Assembly (NCBI GenBank): GCA_903813345.2
Contig: CAIIXF020000005.1
Location: 11,971,375 to 12,035,374, forward strand
Source of the DNA: Owenia fusiformis
Lineage: Eukaryota; Annelida; Polychaeta; Sabellida; Oweniidae
DNA length: 64,000 bases
Direction: 5' to 3'
Under the pieces are notes generated by a model. The model saw only the letters and a list, made by a program, of their open reading frames with translations. It was not told where the DNA came from and searched no databases. A program made the position numbers and the translations under genes. Below are positions 39,196-51,500 of this stretch, piece after piece. The first letter of the stretch is position 1. Each line of letters starts with the position of its first letter.

Positions 39196-39307
39196 GTCAC
39201 CACCAGAAGTGGTGACATATTGTTGTAGTCTCCAACTTTTTTGTAGATGGTGCTTGGAGTTCAGCATCTGTAACGATTTGTATTAACTTACAAGATGATG
39301 ACATTTT
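39196..39307. repeat. Dispersed repeat with CACCAGAAGTGGTGA core, copy 1
   Basis: TCACCACCAGAAGTGGTGAC, then TAGATGG, CAGCAT, TCTGTAA and ATGACATTTTG, in the same order as at 60432-60541. Confidence 0.6.
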
Positions 39308-39827
39308 GTCATGTTATGCCTTGTTGAACTTGTTTTTGTATGATTTCAATATGCAAGTTTAAGTGCTGTATTTCTCTGAACAAGAAACTCCATGGAAATC
39401 ATGACATTGACTATATGTATTCATATATGAGATTTGGGAATTTTCAGAAGTGTTCCTCATATTTAGTCATCTCTCCCTGCCTTCGGTATTTTTCACTTGA
39501 TCCTCTGAATTTGCTCTTAGATTATGTTCAACTGTTCTGTACCAGATGTTCTATGAGTAAAAACTATTGTAGTTTTAACAAGGTGATGTATTGTAAATAC
39601 ATACTGTCATATGTAAATATGCATTTGTACAAAATAAAATGTAGATATTTATGAAAGATATGTCTTATGTGTCTTCTTCAACAAGTTTCAATTGAGACAG
39701 AAACTTGTTTTATTGTAACGTATGATAATCAAGCATGATATGGCGAGTGATTTTAGACAATATTACTTTGATTAAAAGTACTTTTAACCATAAAACCATA
39801 TTTACATTTCCACAAGAACTGTGAATG

Positions 39828-39924
39828 TAATAACTGAATATTCCTCTGTACTAACCTTGAAAAGTAAACTAGTACAGAGGAGTCTTTTTCATACAGAGGA
39901 ATCTTCAGTAATTCAGTTATTATT
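39828..39924. repeat. Short hairpin
   Basis: ATAACTGAATATTCCTCTGT on the left matches the inverse ACAGAGGAATCTTCAGTAAT...CAGTTAT on the right, with an extra inner TACAGAGGAGT. Predicted stem about 25 bp. Confidence 0.6.
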
Positions 39925-40433
39925 GTAAGAACTAACAGATGAATATCTTTGGCACAACTGTGATTGGGTTTTCCTCCAGTACAAGTCATTACAATTGTAA
40001 AAATCAATCTGATGATGCATTGACTAGGAGCCCCACGGTACTTCGGATCCCCCTCGGTACTTTTTCCAAAATTTGATTTTTTATTTTCCCATGTGGAAAA
40101 CTGCTATCCATGTTGTCTTCACTTTGCTCATCAGAACTTTCAAAATTAAGTTGCAGAACCAACCATATTTCTTTTGTTTTTAAAAGTTATAAATATCTAA
40201 TACAATCTATAGATGAAATAAAAGGAAAATTACATTTTCAAGAAAACAGTCCACTATTTTTAAACGTATGTTGACTTAAGGTCATACTTCAAGAATTATA
40301 TTTATTTTTCTTCTGGGGAATGTATCATTTTAATGTGATGTATTTGTTGTCAGAAATACATGGACTCTAGGTTAAAGACATGACTGTCAGAAATGACTTG
40401 CAGAACCACACATAGTTCTTTACATCAGGACTA

Positions 40434-40694
40434 CAGTCTGTTACACTGCTTCAAAGGCAGGCAGTTAAACCTGAAATATAAGAAATCTAAATAATATTGT
40501 GCAATAATATATAGAAACATATATTCATATTGCTCACGAATGACATTTGTCTATGTTGGATTAATAATCTGAAATATACAAATGTCATTCATGTGCAATA
40601 TGAATATATTTTTCTATATATTATGGCACAATGGTCTATAGATATCTTATTTTTCAGGTTCAACTGCTTGCCTTTGAAGCAGTGTAACAGACTG
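40434..40694. mobile_element. 261-bp near-perfect palindrome with TA flanks
   Basis: Starts CAGTCTGTTACACTGCTTC and ends GAAGCAGTGTAACAGACTG, flanked by TA. The arms continue through AGGCAG, TTCATATTG and AATGACATTTGT words to a centre near 40560. It is a MITE that would fold along its whole length. Confidence 0.8.
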
Positions 40695-41304
40695 TATAAG
40701 TATTCGATACTAGAGAGAAAGCATTTTCTTTTGAAGGTGGCTCTTATTAATTGTTTATATTAAATTAAGCAAGTATAAACTAGCGAATGATTATTATACT
40801 GGGATAAATTTTCATTCATGAAATGTATCAAAAATACACTGATATGATAAATTAAATACCAAAATCAACACTAAACTGTAAATTGGTTTAATGTTGGTGT
40901 TTTATCCATAATCTGGAAATTGCCCCAACTTATTACTTTGCAAAAATCATTTGAAATACTAATCTTTCCATCATACTAAGCTTATGCTTATACTAATTTG
41001 ACTTACTTTAAATGCATCCACAGACAACATAATAATTTTTTTATTTTTGGCAAATTCAGTATATTTTTATTTTATTATTCACTGATATATAATTTGCATA
41101 CCATAGAGTATAAAAGATTATAATGTATAAACAAAAATAATATCTTTACTACATGTATTTTTGATTTTTACATATGAAACAACAAATTATCAAAGATAGT
41201 AAACAATAACAAATCTGGATTTTGTAAATAAATGACGCATAAATACAATATACAAATGGCACCCGGCGACACAAAAGCAAACATTTATTCTTTGATTTAT
41301 CAGA

Positions 41305-41490
41305 TGGCGTCTCAAAAGTTTTGCATGAATACTTTCTAAGTGTAATTACCTTTTGGATGGTGTGAAGCTAAAAACCTTGAATCATACAGGCAGAAACTAG
41401 GCAATAAATCAATCACCTAAAACCCTACCCAATTCATGAAATGGATGGCATTACAAACTGTGAGCAAAACTTTTGAGACACCACCTCAGA
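41305..41490. repeat. Inverted-repeat element GGCGTCTCAAAAGTTTTGC
   Basis: GGCGTCTCAAAAGTTTTGC at the left and GCAAAACTTTTGAGACACC at the right are inverses with one difference. The word AAGTTTTGAGACA recurs three times near 51665-51745. Confidence 0.65.
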
Positions 41491-41662
41491 CATATATCTG
41501 TATTTCGATACTTGAAATTGTTTCAAAACATTTTTATCGCCCAGGAATGTCAAAACAATAAATTATAGCATTTCACACTATTAACTGCACACTTATATGG
41601 AAACATATAATTTTGAAATTTTGATTTTGTGAGTTATATACTTTAACTTGCAATATGATATA

Positions 41663-41737
41663 CAGGGTGATCATAAAGTCTTGTTACACTTTACAGACTT
41701 TGTATTGTAATTGTGAAGAGATTTTATGGACACCCTG
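41663..41737. mobile_element. 75-bp TA-flanked hairpin (CAGGGTG...CACCCTG)
   Basis: Starts CAGGGTGATCATAAAGTC and ends GATTTTATGGACACCCTG, with TA on both sides. It is related to 28981-29035. Confidence 0.65.
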
Positions 41738-42334
41738 TATAGAAGAATGTAATATCATAAATTGATACATTACATGTAAACACAAAAATAGAGACAAGTA
41801 CAAAAATTATATGATTCTGGTATTTCTTTCTGGCCTTTGAAGCATGGAGTTAAGTTTTAAAAGGAAGTGTTGTCTTATTTGATAAATGTAAAAATAGAAT
41901 AAAAATATCATATATATGAATAAAGAAAAATTCCAAAGATGGTAGAGGTAATAACTCGATTTTTGACGGTGTATTTGGCAATGATCAGATCATGATACAA
42001 CATAGGATACCATAAAATGGCAAATATACACAAAGGTTTAATAAGTTAAAAGAGTTAAACCAAATAAGGTCCATCATTGAAAATGGAAGAGCCACCCTTC
42101 GATTAATCCACTATCACTATCACAAGGTGAGACTGGAAGATTTGTCTACTATGGGGAATAAAGCTTTTTGACAGAAAGGATGATGTCTGGAGCCTGAGAC
42201 CAGAGGATGGTAAAGATCAGATAAATTTCTTAGATGAATACTACATACATGCATCGTTTACAGGTGACAACTATCTACATGCATCGTTAACATGTGACAA
42301 CTATCTTTTAGAAAACTTACTACAGTTAAGTATA

Positions 42335-42610
42335 GCAGGCGCGTAACCAGGCATACGCGAGGGTACGCAACTGCGTTCCCTAAATGATGGAGCAAAAAAA
42401 GGCAAGGCAAAATATTTTGTATTATGATCTTTCCTGAACTTCTTCTCTTCAAGACTCCAGACAAGTAACATTTTTCTATGCTGGTTGCATTTTCCAATAT
42501 GCACCAACTAAGGTCGAAAATCAAAAAAGTTCTGGAGGTCATGCCCCCGGAAACCCCCTAGTTTTACTCAGCCTCGCTATCTGCTTTCAAAATCCTGGTT
42601 ACGCCGCTGT
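42335..42610. repeat. Element with GCGCGTAACCAGG / CCTGGTTACGCCGC ends
   Basis: Left GCAGGCGCGTAACCAGG and right CCTGGTTACGCCGCTG are inverted with one mismatch near the tip, flanked by TATA-like DNA. Internal text includes GTTCCCTAAATGATGG and CCCCCGGAAACCCCC. Confidence 0.6.
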
Positions 42611-42951
42611 ATAGAATCTAGGTAGGGTTTGACCTCCAGTTATTAGATATTAAACATATATTATCTGATAATGATCCACATATGAGTACCTTGGAATATC
42701 TTTTCCCATGGCAGGAGATATCAAAGTTTTATATCTGAGTATTCTGGTGAACATATTTGAAATATATTTAGACAATTTGAAGCCGATAGCAAATTAGCAG
42801 CAAACACACTTACTGATGAATGTGATGTGAAAACTCATGTATGAGTATGAATGGTTAAATTAGGGTTATGTATATATTTTTCCCTGTTTTTAGTGGGTGC
42901 AGAATTATAATTTTAAAAATTCTGATCAAAACTTGTTATTTTAAACATTCC

Positions 42952-43683
42952 CAAAGGATGGGTATCGATATGGTGAACTTTTGAACATGCGTTTATCTTA
43001 AACCAGTCATCAAAACATTCTGAAAATTTTACACATCATCAATTTAATGGTCATCTTTTGAATGGTAACATTATAATTTGAAATATATTTATATACTTTT
43101 CTCTATATTGTTTTAGAAAACACATGAAACACTTCTTTTGTTCTTGGTATCATATGTTCAGAATGAAATGAAACATCTATCCGAACCTCATTGGAACACA
43201 ACGACATAAACACAATGTGTATAGGTCTCTCAATATTGTAATTGTACAAAGGAAAGTTTGGTTGATTTTAAAAAAGTATCTTGTAAATGAAAAAAAGGTT
43301 TATCTTAATTTCTATCTATTTTGGGGGGGGGGTTTGTTTTTAGTTTTTGCATACTTTTTGTTAAATCAGCCAAAATTTCCATTGTATAACTATAATATTG
43401 AGAGGTCTAAGAAAATGTTGTATGCTATTTTGTTCCAACAAGGTTCGGAAAGACATTTTATTTCATTCTCAAGCATTGGTAGAAAGGAACAAAAAAAAAA
43501 CAATTGCACTAAAAAACAAAAAATGTTATACAGTTATATAAAATATAAATAATTTTTGCATCAAATTGTTGCCAATCAATCAACATTACATAAAGGACCG
43601 TGTTTTTTTACAGAATCTTTTCAATAATTGGTTTAAGAGAAAAACAATCTTGAATTCAGTTCACCATATCGATACCCATCCTT
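42952..43683. mobile_element. 730-bp element with AAAGGATGGGTATCGATATG inverted ends
   Basis: Left AAGGATGGGTATCGATATGG and right CCATATCGATACCCATCCTT are exact inverses, followed inward by imperfect matching (TCTTAAACCA / TGGTTTAAGA). A second palindrome (43223-43411, AGGTCTCTCAATATTGTAAT arms) is inside it. No transposase is seen. Confidence 0.7.
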
Positions 43684-44884
43684 TTATCATTTTTCAATTT
43701 CAAGTGGGTTCATGCTTACCAAGTTAAAGGCTATTTAAAAATCATAAAAAGGTGCAGTACCCTTCTGTTTGATCACTTAAGCCACAGTGACATTTGCTCT
43801 ATGGTGTCCGTAGCTTAAATCAATATAGAAACTCTACACCATACTGCTTATCCCTTTATTTTGTGCTGCAAATTTATCTCAATTTTGGGAAACTACGGCT
43901 GCCATATTTTTTGCTATACATGGCATCAAGCATCAATTGAATTCATTTGATTTACACATTGGAAGTGAATAAATGCATGTGCTTTGGGCAAAATTACCAG
44001 TCAATGTGGTGTCCAGCTTTGATTGAAAATAATATAAAATCTAGGAAATAAAGATGAGATACATATATTATTAATTTGGGATATTTTGTAAAGCTATTAC
44101 TATAATATTTTGAGGCTAGACTAGACAGAGGCTAGTTGAAGAATGTGTGTAACAGTTTTGAGTTTTTAGATAATAGGGGTGTTAAGCAGTACATCTTTAA
44201 GAGAACTTGTATGCGAATGTATAATGTCATTGGTCACTGGCCTTCTCTCAAGGAACCTAATTATAAATATTTTCTTAAAATCAGAAAACTTACTTGGACA
44301 AGTAAAAAGGATAGAGCTAATGCCCGGAGGACCATGTTCACATTCAAGCTTTCTTTAACTAACATAAGTTGCTTAACCACCCTATTGTACACCCTATTAC
44401 ATTTAACAATTCCGAGTTAACGGTAAAATACCAATCCTAACCCTGTGAAAATATCTTTTTATTCCGAGAAAACAGTCATGGAGATTATAACCTTAAAACT
44501 CATAGCAACATGCACCACCATAAGATTTTTACACATTTTTTCAATACACGTAGGTATCTTTTGCTCACCTAGTAAATGGCTTGATAGGGGAGAATTCTGT
44601 GTGAAGAGTTATTTTTGTAACTTTAATATTTACAGAGAGAAATTTTTTATCAGTCTCCTGATGGTGCAATTAATAATTTTTCTGTTTTTTTAATTTTGGA
44701 GCATTTTAGGACCAGAGTTACAAAGCCAGCCACTGAGAGAAGATAAGGGAATTGACAGGGATACATTGACATGCTTTTTGGAGATTCCTTCCAACATAGT
44801 GCTATACACTCTACCTTTGCCACCACTTTAACTACTGTAAATGTAAATTCCATTATCTCCTTGAGGAGAATCATCTCATGCATA

Positions 44885-45029
44885 CTACAATCCCCTATAA
44901 TACGCATCAGGTTTCAACGTTGGAACTCTGTCTTCCAGTTTGTAACGTCCTTCCCAGAATGCAATACCCTGCCCTTTGGCTCTGTATTTTTTCTCTTTAG
45001 AATCAAAACCATTCTGGCCATTGAATAAA
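44885..45029 (-). CDS. Possible C-terminal coding exon, unrecognised
   Basis: Read on the minus strand from an acceptor-like CCAG at about 45030, the sequence encodes NGFDSKEKKYRAKGQ and continues with IAFWEGRYKLEDRVPTLKP and DAYYRGL before a stop at 44885. The charged, aromatic-rich composition is far more protein-like than the surrounding AT-rich DNA. In-frame sequence further upstream is open and hydrophobic (LYMHIFYAVGFLIYVCYYILF), which could instead make a membrane segment in a single exon. I could not find the first exon or a family. It lies downstream of ARL10 on the same strand and could also be a decayed gene. Confidence 0.35.
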
Positions 45030-45515
45030 ATATAATAACAAACATATATCAAAAAGCCTACTGCGTAGAAAATATGCATATATAGCAGTGCATATATTGT
45101 ACATATTGTATACATACAGTGCACCCATGCACAGTAACCCTGTACTTAGTACAATAATTACTGGACAGAAACTATACCTTAACAGTGATCTCCTCAGAAT
45201 TCTCAAGTACGTATAAAATAATCATTTTTAGAATTCATAGTTTGTCAAAATGTGCCAATGCTTCATAGCTCTCCTTTTCAAAAAGGTTTTCAGACGATTC
45301 TACGCTATATTCAAAATTTCATGAGTATTCCGTACCCACTTGCTCAAATGCTAGGGAGATCACATCTTGAAAAGTGCAGATATACAAATTACACCCTTTC
45401 GTTATACATGTACACTGGAGACATCAAATGTCCATATTTCCCACAGTTATCAACACAAACACAATCTTGTTGATTCAAAAAATGTGTTGTTTCCTACTAG
45501 ATTTAAATGCACTTG

Positions 45516-48500
45516 TTATAGTTTCATAAGAAGATTCTCCAAATGCTCATGCCCTTTCTTGATACCCTCTAAAGGAGTTTCTGTTCCTATAACCTGAACT
45601 TTGTGGTCCTTAGGTGAGAAAAAGTCTAATCCTAACACTGTTTGTATTTCATGTGGTTTCAAAGCACCAGCCAAGTCCTGAAAGAAAAAATGTATTCAAA
45701 TTTTTAACACAATATTCCTTTTCCTAAATATAGATTCTATAATAGTTCTCTATAATGATAGAGCTACATAATCCACCAAAATAGGCCTCGTGCAAATCTT
45801 CTAAAATGTCACATTCAGGGTTTCTTAAAGGGGTTTAAACAAGTTTTGTGTGCAACAATACAAATTGATGGTCAGTGAACAGGCCCGTAGCCAGGATTTG
45901 CCAAGGGGGGTTCACTTTTTGAAAAATTCCAGGGGGGGTTCACTTTTGACAATTTTGGTTCCTTAAAAAGTGCTCAGAATGAAGAGAAACTGCATGATCT
46001 TGAAAGAATCTTTGGGTTCCCATCGAACCCCCCCCTCCCCCTGGCTACAGGCCTGGTGAAGTATAAGAAAAGCCCAACTAGAAAATAAAATGGAGAAAAA
46101 TGTACATGTAATTATTTTTGACTAGTCACAATTCAACAAAATTGCTACCGACCTGTTTATTGGCTACAATTACTATTGGTACATGTTTTAATCTCTCATC
46201 CCCTAGCTGTATATGTAATTCATCATATGCCTCTGGATGTCTCTTGGTGTCTGCAGAGTCCACTACAAACACCAATATGTCTGTGTCCTGAATAAAGTTG
46301 TGCCAGTATTTCCTCACAGATGGATCACCTCCAACTGAAAGAGAAATTGAGACATTAATACATGGAAAAGTAACTCATTATCTCTAATTCTGGAGATGAG
46401 TCAAACTCAAAACATCTTTGTTTCATGTGAGAGTCACCAACAGGTCAAGTTAACTTGATCTATCATGAAAAAATTATTCCTTATAGCGTAGGCTCCATTC
46501 TTCTTCATTAATTTTTGATCAAATATGAAATATGCAAATGGAAAATTTTCTGTTTGCAATATCTTTAAAACTATTTGTCTAATGCGAGTAGGCAGTTACC
46601 AGTTTCACCACCAGGTGGCTCATTTGGGTCAGATAGCATGGTGGGTGTAGTAGAAAGTAATTTAAATATTCATCTGTTTTAGTGGTTCAATTTTCATATC
46701 ACTCTTATGTATCTAATATTAAAATATGTCCAGTTAAAGAATCTGTCCAATACAAGAGAAGATATTTCACTGTTTGTGATTTTATAACATGGGGTCTATG
46801 GGGAATCTCCCTGAATTAGAAGTCAAATGAAAAAAAAAAATTTTTAAATAAAAAGTTGATAAACAATTTTCGAAACCATATTTCCTGATGTATTTTTTCA
46901 CGTTGATTTCAAATATGATGTTCAATTATGTAAATCAAGATTATTCCTAATTGTACCTAGTTTATCGTCCTCTGGGTTTCGTCAATAAATTCTTCTCACG
47001 TTTTTCAACAAGTCAGCAATTTAGTATCAATTTGATTTTTTGCTGTTTTAGTATGCTGATAGTCTTGATATGCAGCATGGTGTCATTGTATACAACATGT
47101 AGCTTTTAATGTACATATTTTTTTGTAATAAATAACTCAATTTAAAACATATATTAGAACGTAGAATGTCAGAAGAATTTGTCATTTAATCAAAGTCGTC
47201 AGTTTTAATTGCTTAATTGCTTTTATTTAATTGAAACTAAAGCTATTGACAGTTACATACACTCATTAATGTTTTTGACCAGTGATTACAATGAACATTT
47301 AGTCCATTTTATACAACAGGCCTCCTAGACTTCCAACAACGCGAACATCAGTTCTGATACCACGAACTACGTTCCTTGCACTCGAACCATGAATCTCATA
47401 TCGCGAATGTGAAATCTTATGTCGCGCACCACCATTTCCTTGTTTCCGAACATATTTCTTGTACCGCGCACAAAGATCCGTTACCGCGAACCACGCATCT
47501 GATCGAAAAAAGTCCGTAATTTTGTTTGTATTATTACGCATAAGTTTAATTCCAAAGAGGTGTTTTCATGTGGAATGCGGAAGAAATATTTTCCCAGTTT
47601 TTCATGCATGTGAATGAATATCCAATCATTGACGATAACAGTATTTTCAAGCTCTAGGGAACACAAAATATTGGGACTACCTTGCAATCACGCGCATTGA
47701 CATTTTCAGTGAAAGGGCTGGGTAATAACAACAAAAACCTGACTTATGAGTAACAACACGTATGGCCAAATTAGTGACATCTTCCGATCACAGGGCTTCA
47801 AAATCCAGAATATCTTCTTTCTCTTTACCAGCTTTTTCCAAATTTGTCCATTTGAGCCGATGATTGCATCATAATAAAGAAATGAGTTACCCTATGTACA
47901 ATATTCCCGATTTTATAGAATACTTGATGTGCTATATCTGTCGCTCCAGCTACTGATAATTTCAAGATGCTACCCTTTGCCTGTCAACGTTTTAGATGAA
48001 AACTTAACTTAAATGTTGCCCCCTCCCCCATTACGGCTTGTGGGATTAACTGTTTACATACAGTAAATATCATCCTGATAAAGATTTTAACACTTGGTTT
48101 TTGTTTCAAAACATATCAAATGACTACTAAATCGCAATTTTAGGGTAAGGGCTAAGAATACTTTATCTGTCTAATCTTTGACCGTCTGAAATAAATGTGT
48201 GTTGACGAGTCCTGTAGTTAATTAATCTTGGTTTTAAAACCGAAGCTTTCATTGTGGGCTGTTCTGCCCCACGCATGGGCCATTTTGCCCTACTCTCAAC
48301 ATTATTTTTCGAACACTCTGAAAAATCACAGAAAATGTGAAATATAATCCCTTCATAAGATGGAACATGAAAGTTCGCGATGATTGACAGATTAGAAAAA
48401 CCTCTGCACGGATCAAACTATTATGAGGGCCGTTTTGCCCCATGTTCCCAAAAAATTCCTGACTTCAGCAACCAGGACGATATCTGACCCAAGACATGTG

Positions 48501-51500
48501 GAGCGCTAAAATGTCGGACCCTTTTTTTTCTGGGCCCATCTCAGAGGGTGGGGCGGGCCAGTGCATCTACACAGAACACAGCCATAACTGATTACTACAA
48601 TGTAGGTGTACTGTATAAAAGTAAACCTTGTAGTTAAAGGTCGCATGATGCAGTGTGACCAGGATCACACTGACCATGGTCAGAATGACCTTAGACATGA
48701 TGAAATAACTTTTTCAGGTCACTGTAAATAGCTTTAAGTAGGAGCATAGGAAAGGTCAATGAACAGAGTCTTTTGAATTTTTCAGAAAATGTGCCCAATA
48801 TATTGCTCTAAATGATAAAATCTTTAAAATTTTAGAAACTTGTCTGAAAAAATGGCGGTCATAAAAAGGAAAAAAATATCGCTTTTACAAATGACATCTC
48901 CCATTACACCACACCGTGCGCAGATACTCTCTGATCCCAAAAATGAATGACTGTAGGACGCAGTGCTTTCCTTTGACACATCATTTAAAGCCCTGCCAAC
49001 TCGGGGCGTGGATGTTAATCTTAAGATTACGTTTCAAAATACAGTGACGAATGGGTCATCTAACATGCAAGTGCATGCTTTTCATAGGAACGAAAGTACG
49101 GCGAAAGCGGAGGAGAAACTGAATTTCGTTTCCTTGTTTCACTCCGTTGCATGGTATATACATGTAACTCGGAATCCCAAACACCCGGATGTATTATGTA
49201 CAAATTGTTCGCGGTAACGGATCTCTGTGCGAGATACAAGAAATATGTTCGGAAACAAGGAAATGGTGGTGCGCGACATAAGATTTCACGTTCGCGATAT
49301 AAGATTCGTGGTTCGAGTGCAAGGAACGTAGTTCGCGGTATCAGAACTGATGTTCGCGTTGTTGGAAGTCTAGGAGGCCTGTACAATGTATATTTAGTTT
49401 ATTTTTCAATTTTGTAAAAAGTGTGCGTAAAATGTGTGCGAAAATATTGAAGATTGTGATTGGTTTTAGTTTAATATAGTTTATTTATGTGTCACAAGCA
49501 ATACTATTAAAATACATTTAAAACATTTTTTAAAAAACATTGCTTCTAGCCGATGCCGGCTTATGAGACACCAAGTTAATACATGTGTGGATAATGAAAT
49601 GGTCAATGAAGAAAATGGTCAATGAAAAAATCTCGATCTAACAATTTGATTGCCCTATGAAGTGATGGTCTGCAAAATACTAAAATGAAACTATTCAATT
49701 TTACACTACTTCATTTGTTTCCATTTGGACAAAAGGTAATACTTACTTTCCCATATGTTCAATGTTGTATCATTTTTCTGCACACACATCACATTAAATC
49801 CTTCAGTTGGTTTAGGTGCTGATTGCAGTTCATTGTTCTCCATGCATGCCAAGACAGCACTTTTCCCCGCATTGTCCAATCCAAGTACCAACACACGCTT
49901 TTCCTTGGACTCTTCGATTGTCTGAAATAACATCTACATCTATCAATAAACTACTTAAAGCTCTATTTTTTAAGCAACACAATATGTTTTTATGAAGTTA
50001 TCCACACTACGATCAATCAGTGACATATAAAACATATGTTTTATATGTCTCTGGATCAATCCACCAGAAAACTAGCATATACATGTACCCTCATAATACA
50101 AGAGTTTCTGGTGTTGACATTATACTGCATCAAAAATGCCATTTTTGTTTAATTACAATGTTATCAAATTGGCCAATTAATCCATGATATACATGTACAA
50201 TCTACACTTGATTTCATGTTGTTTCACAAAATAATTTCAAGTGATCCTATTAGTCAGATAGTATTAGATTCATGTGGTTGCTTAAATGATCCAAGGAGTA
50301 TTAAACAAGACTTTGGCATTTTTTAATTACTTAGTCATATTTGATCGGATAGGGAGAAAAACTTAACAAAATATAAGTTGCAATTTTATATCAATTCACG
50401 ATGTTGTTTCAACATTTTTCAATTGCCATATTATTGTAACATTTATATTGAGCCATAACTTGTAAATGTCTATTGCCCCGAACCGGTCCGTCTTCTTGCT
50501 GCAAGCAAAATGAAATTCTTTGTCACAAAGTTTGGCATTTTTTATAAAATCAAACGCGCGTCATTGAAACTCACAAGATGTAAATAGCATGTCATTTACA
50601 TCATACCTTGATGGGGAAAAATAGATCTTATATGTTAGAAGTACTAAATAAATATTATCGTGAAAATGAGACAGTCGTTCAAATTAAAAATCTGTAAAAA
50701 ATTGGGGTACTAAAAGCATCGGGAGGCATCATATATTTCAAATTAGACACGAGGAAGTCAATATTGAGCAAGTTATGGCTGTTTTAAATTCAAATAAAAC
50801 CGTTAACCCGTACCGGTCCAGCTTTTGACCCGTACCGGTCAATTTTCGTTAGCTGCGTATACCAAGGGTGTATTGGCTAACTGAGGACTATCCAAATCAT
50901 GTCCATGTTAAAGGGGAGGTTTGCTGTGCTAATTATGTTTAATAAAATCATATAGTAGATTAAAGGTTATTATTATATGTAAAAAGAATGATATGTTTGA
51001 TTGATGTAAACGGGGTCGTTTTTTATTGTTATTTGTACATTTTAGCCCATATTTCAGTGAAAACTTATATTAATATTTCAAACAATTTTCTTAAACTTTT
51101 ACAGATTAAATTCTGGTAATAGTTAAGGAGACATGACAAAGCTCAAGATACTATTTTAATTTTGCCAACCTGTGCTTGAAATGGGGGGAAAAGGCCGAAA
51201 TGCTTGAAGTGGATGAAATGAAAGAGAATGTGAGAACAGCTTATGCTTGAAACAGCGAAACAGGTGCAAGCAGCTAAACAGTAATTTCATTTTTCAAGAC
51301 ATCGATTGAATTGATTGAAACGGTTGAAAAGCCCCGGCGAAATGCTTGAAACGAAAAACGTGCATGTTCGTTTTCCTTTTCAATCGTTTCGCCTGTTTCT
51401 TCATCGAAACTTTAAATTCATTTCAAAGGCGAATCGATTGAAATGCTCGAAATGACGCAAGCTTTGAAACGTAGGAAATGATGCAAAAATTGAAATGATT

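Larger units (their letters stand above)
37724..45515. other. Gene-poor region between HIGD2A and ARL10
   Basis: In 7.8 kb I can support no complete gene. The region holds at least seven inverted-repeat elements (listed separately), AT-rich spacer and one possible coding exon at 44885-45029 on the minus strand. Stretches at 43700-44880 and 45030-45515 show nothing I recognise. Confidence 0.5.

Noticed and set aside
47299-49417. Matching protein-like frames at both ends of the 2-kb element
   Set aside because: They are translations of the inverted terminal repeats, not genes.
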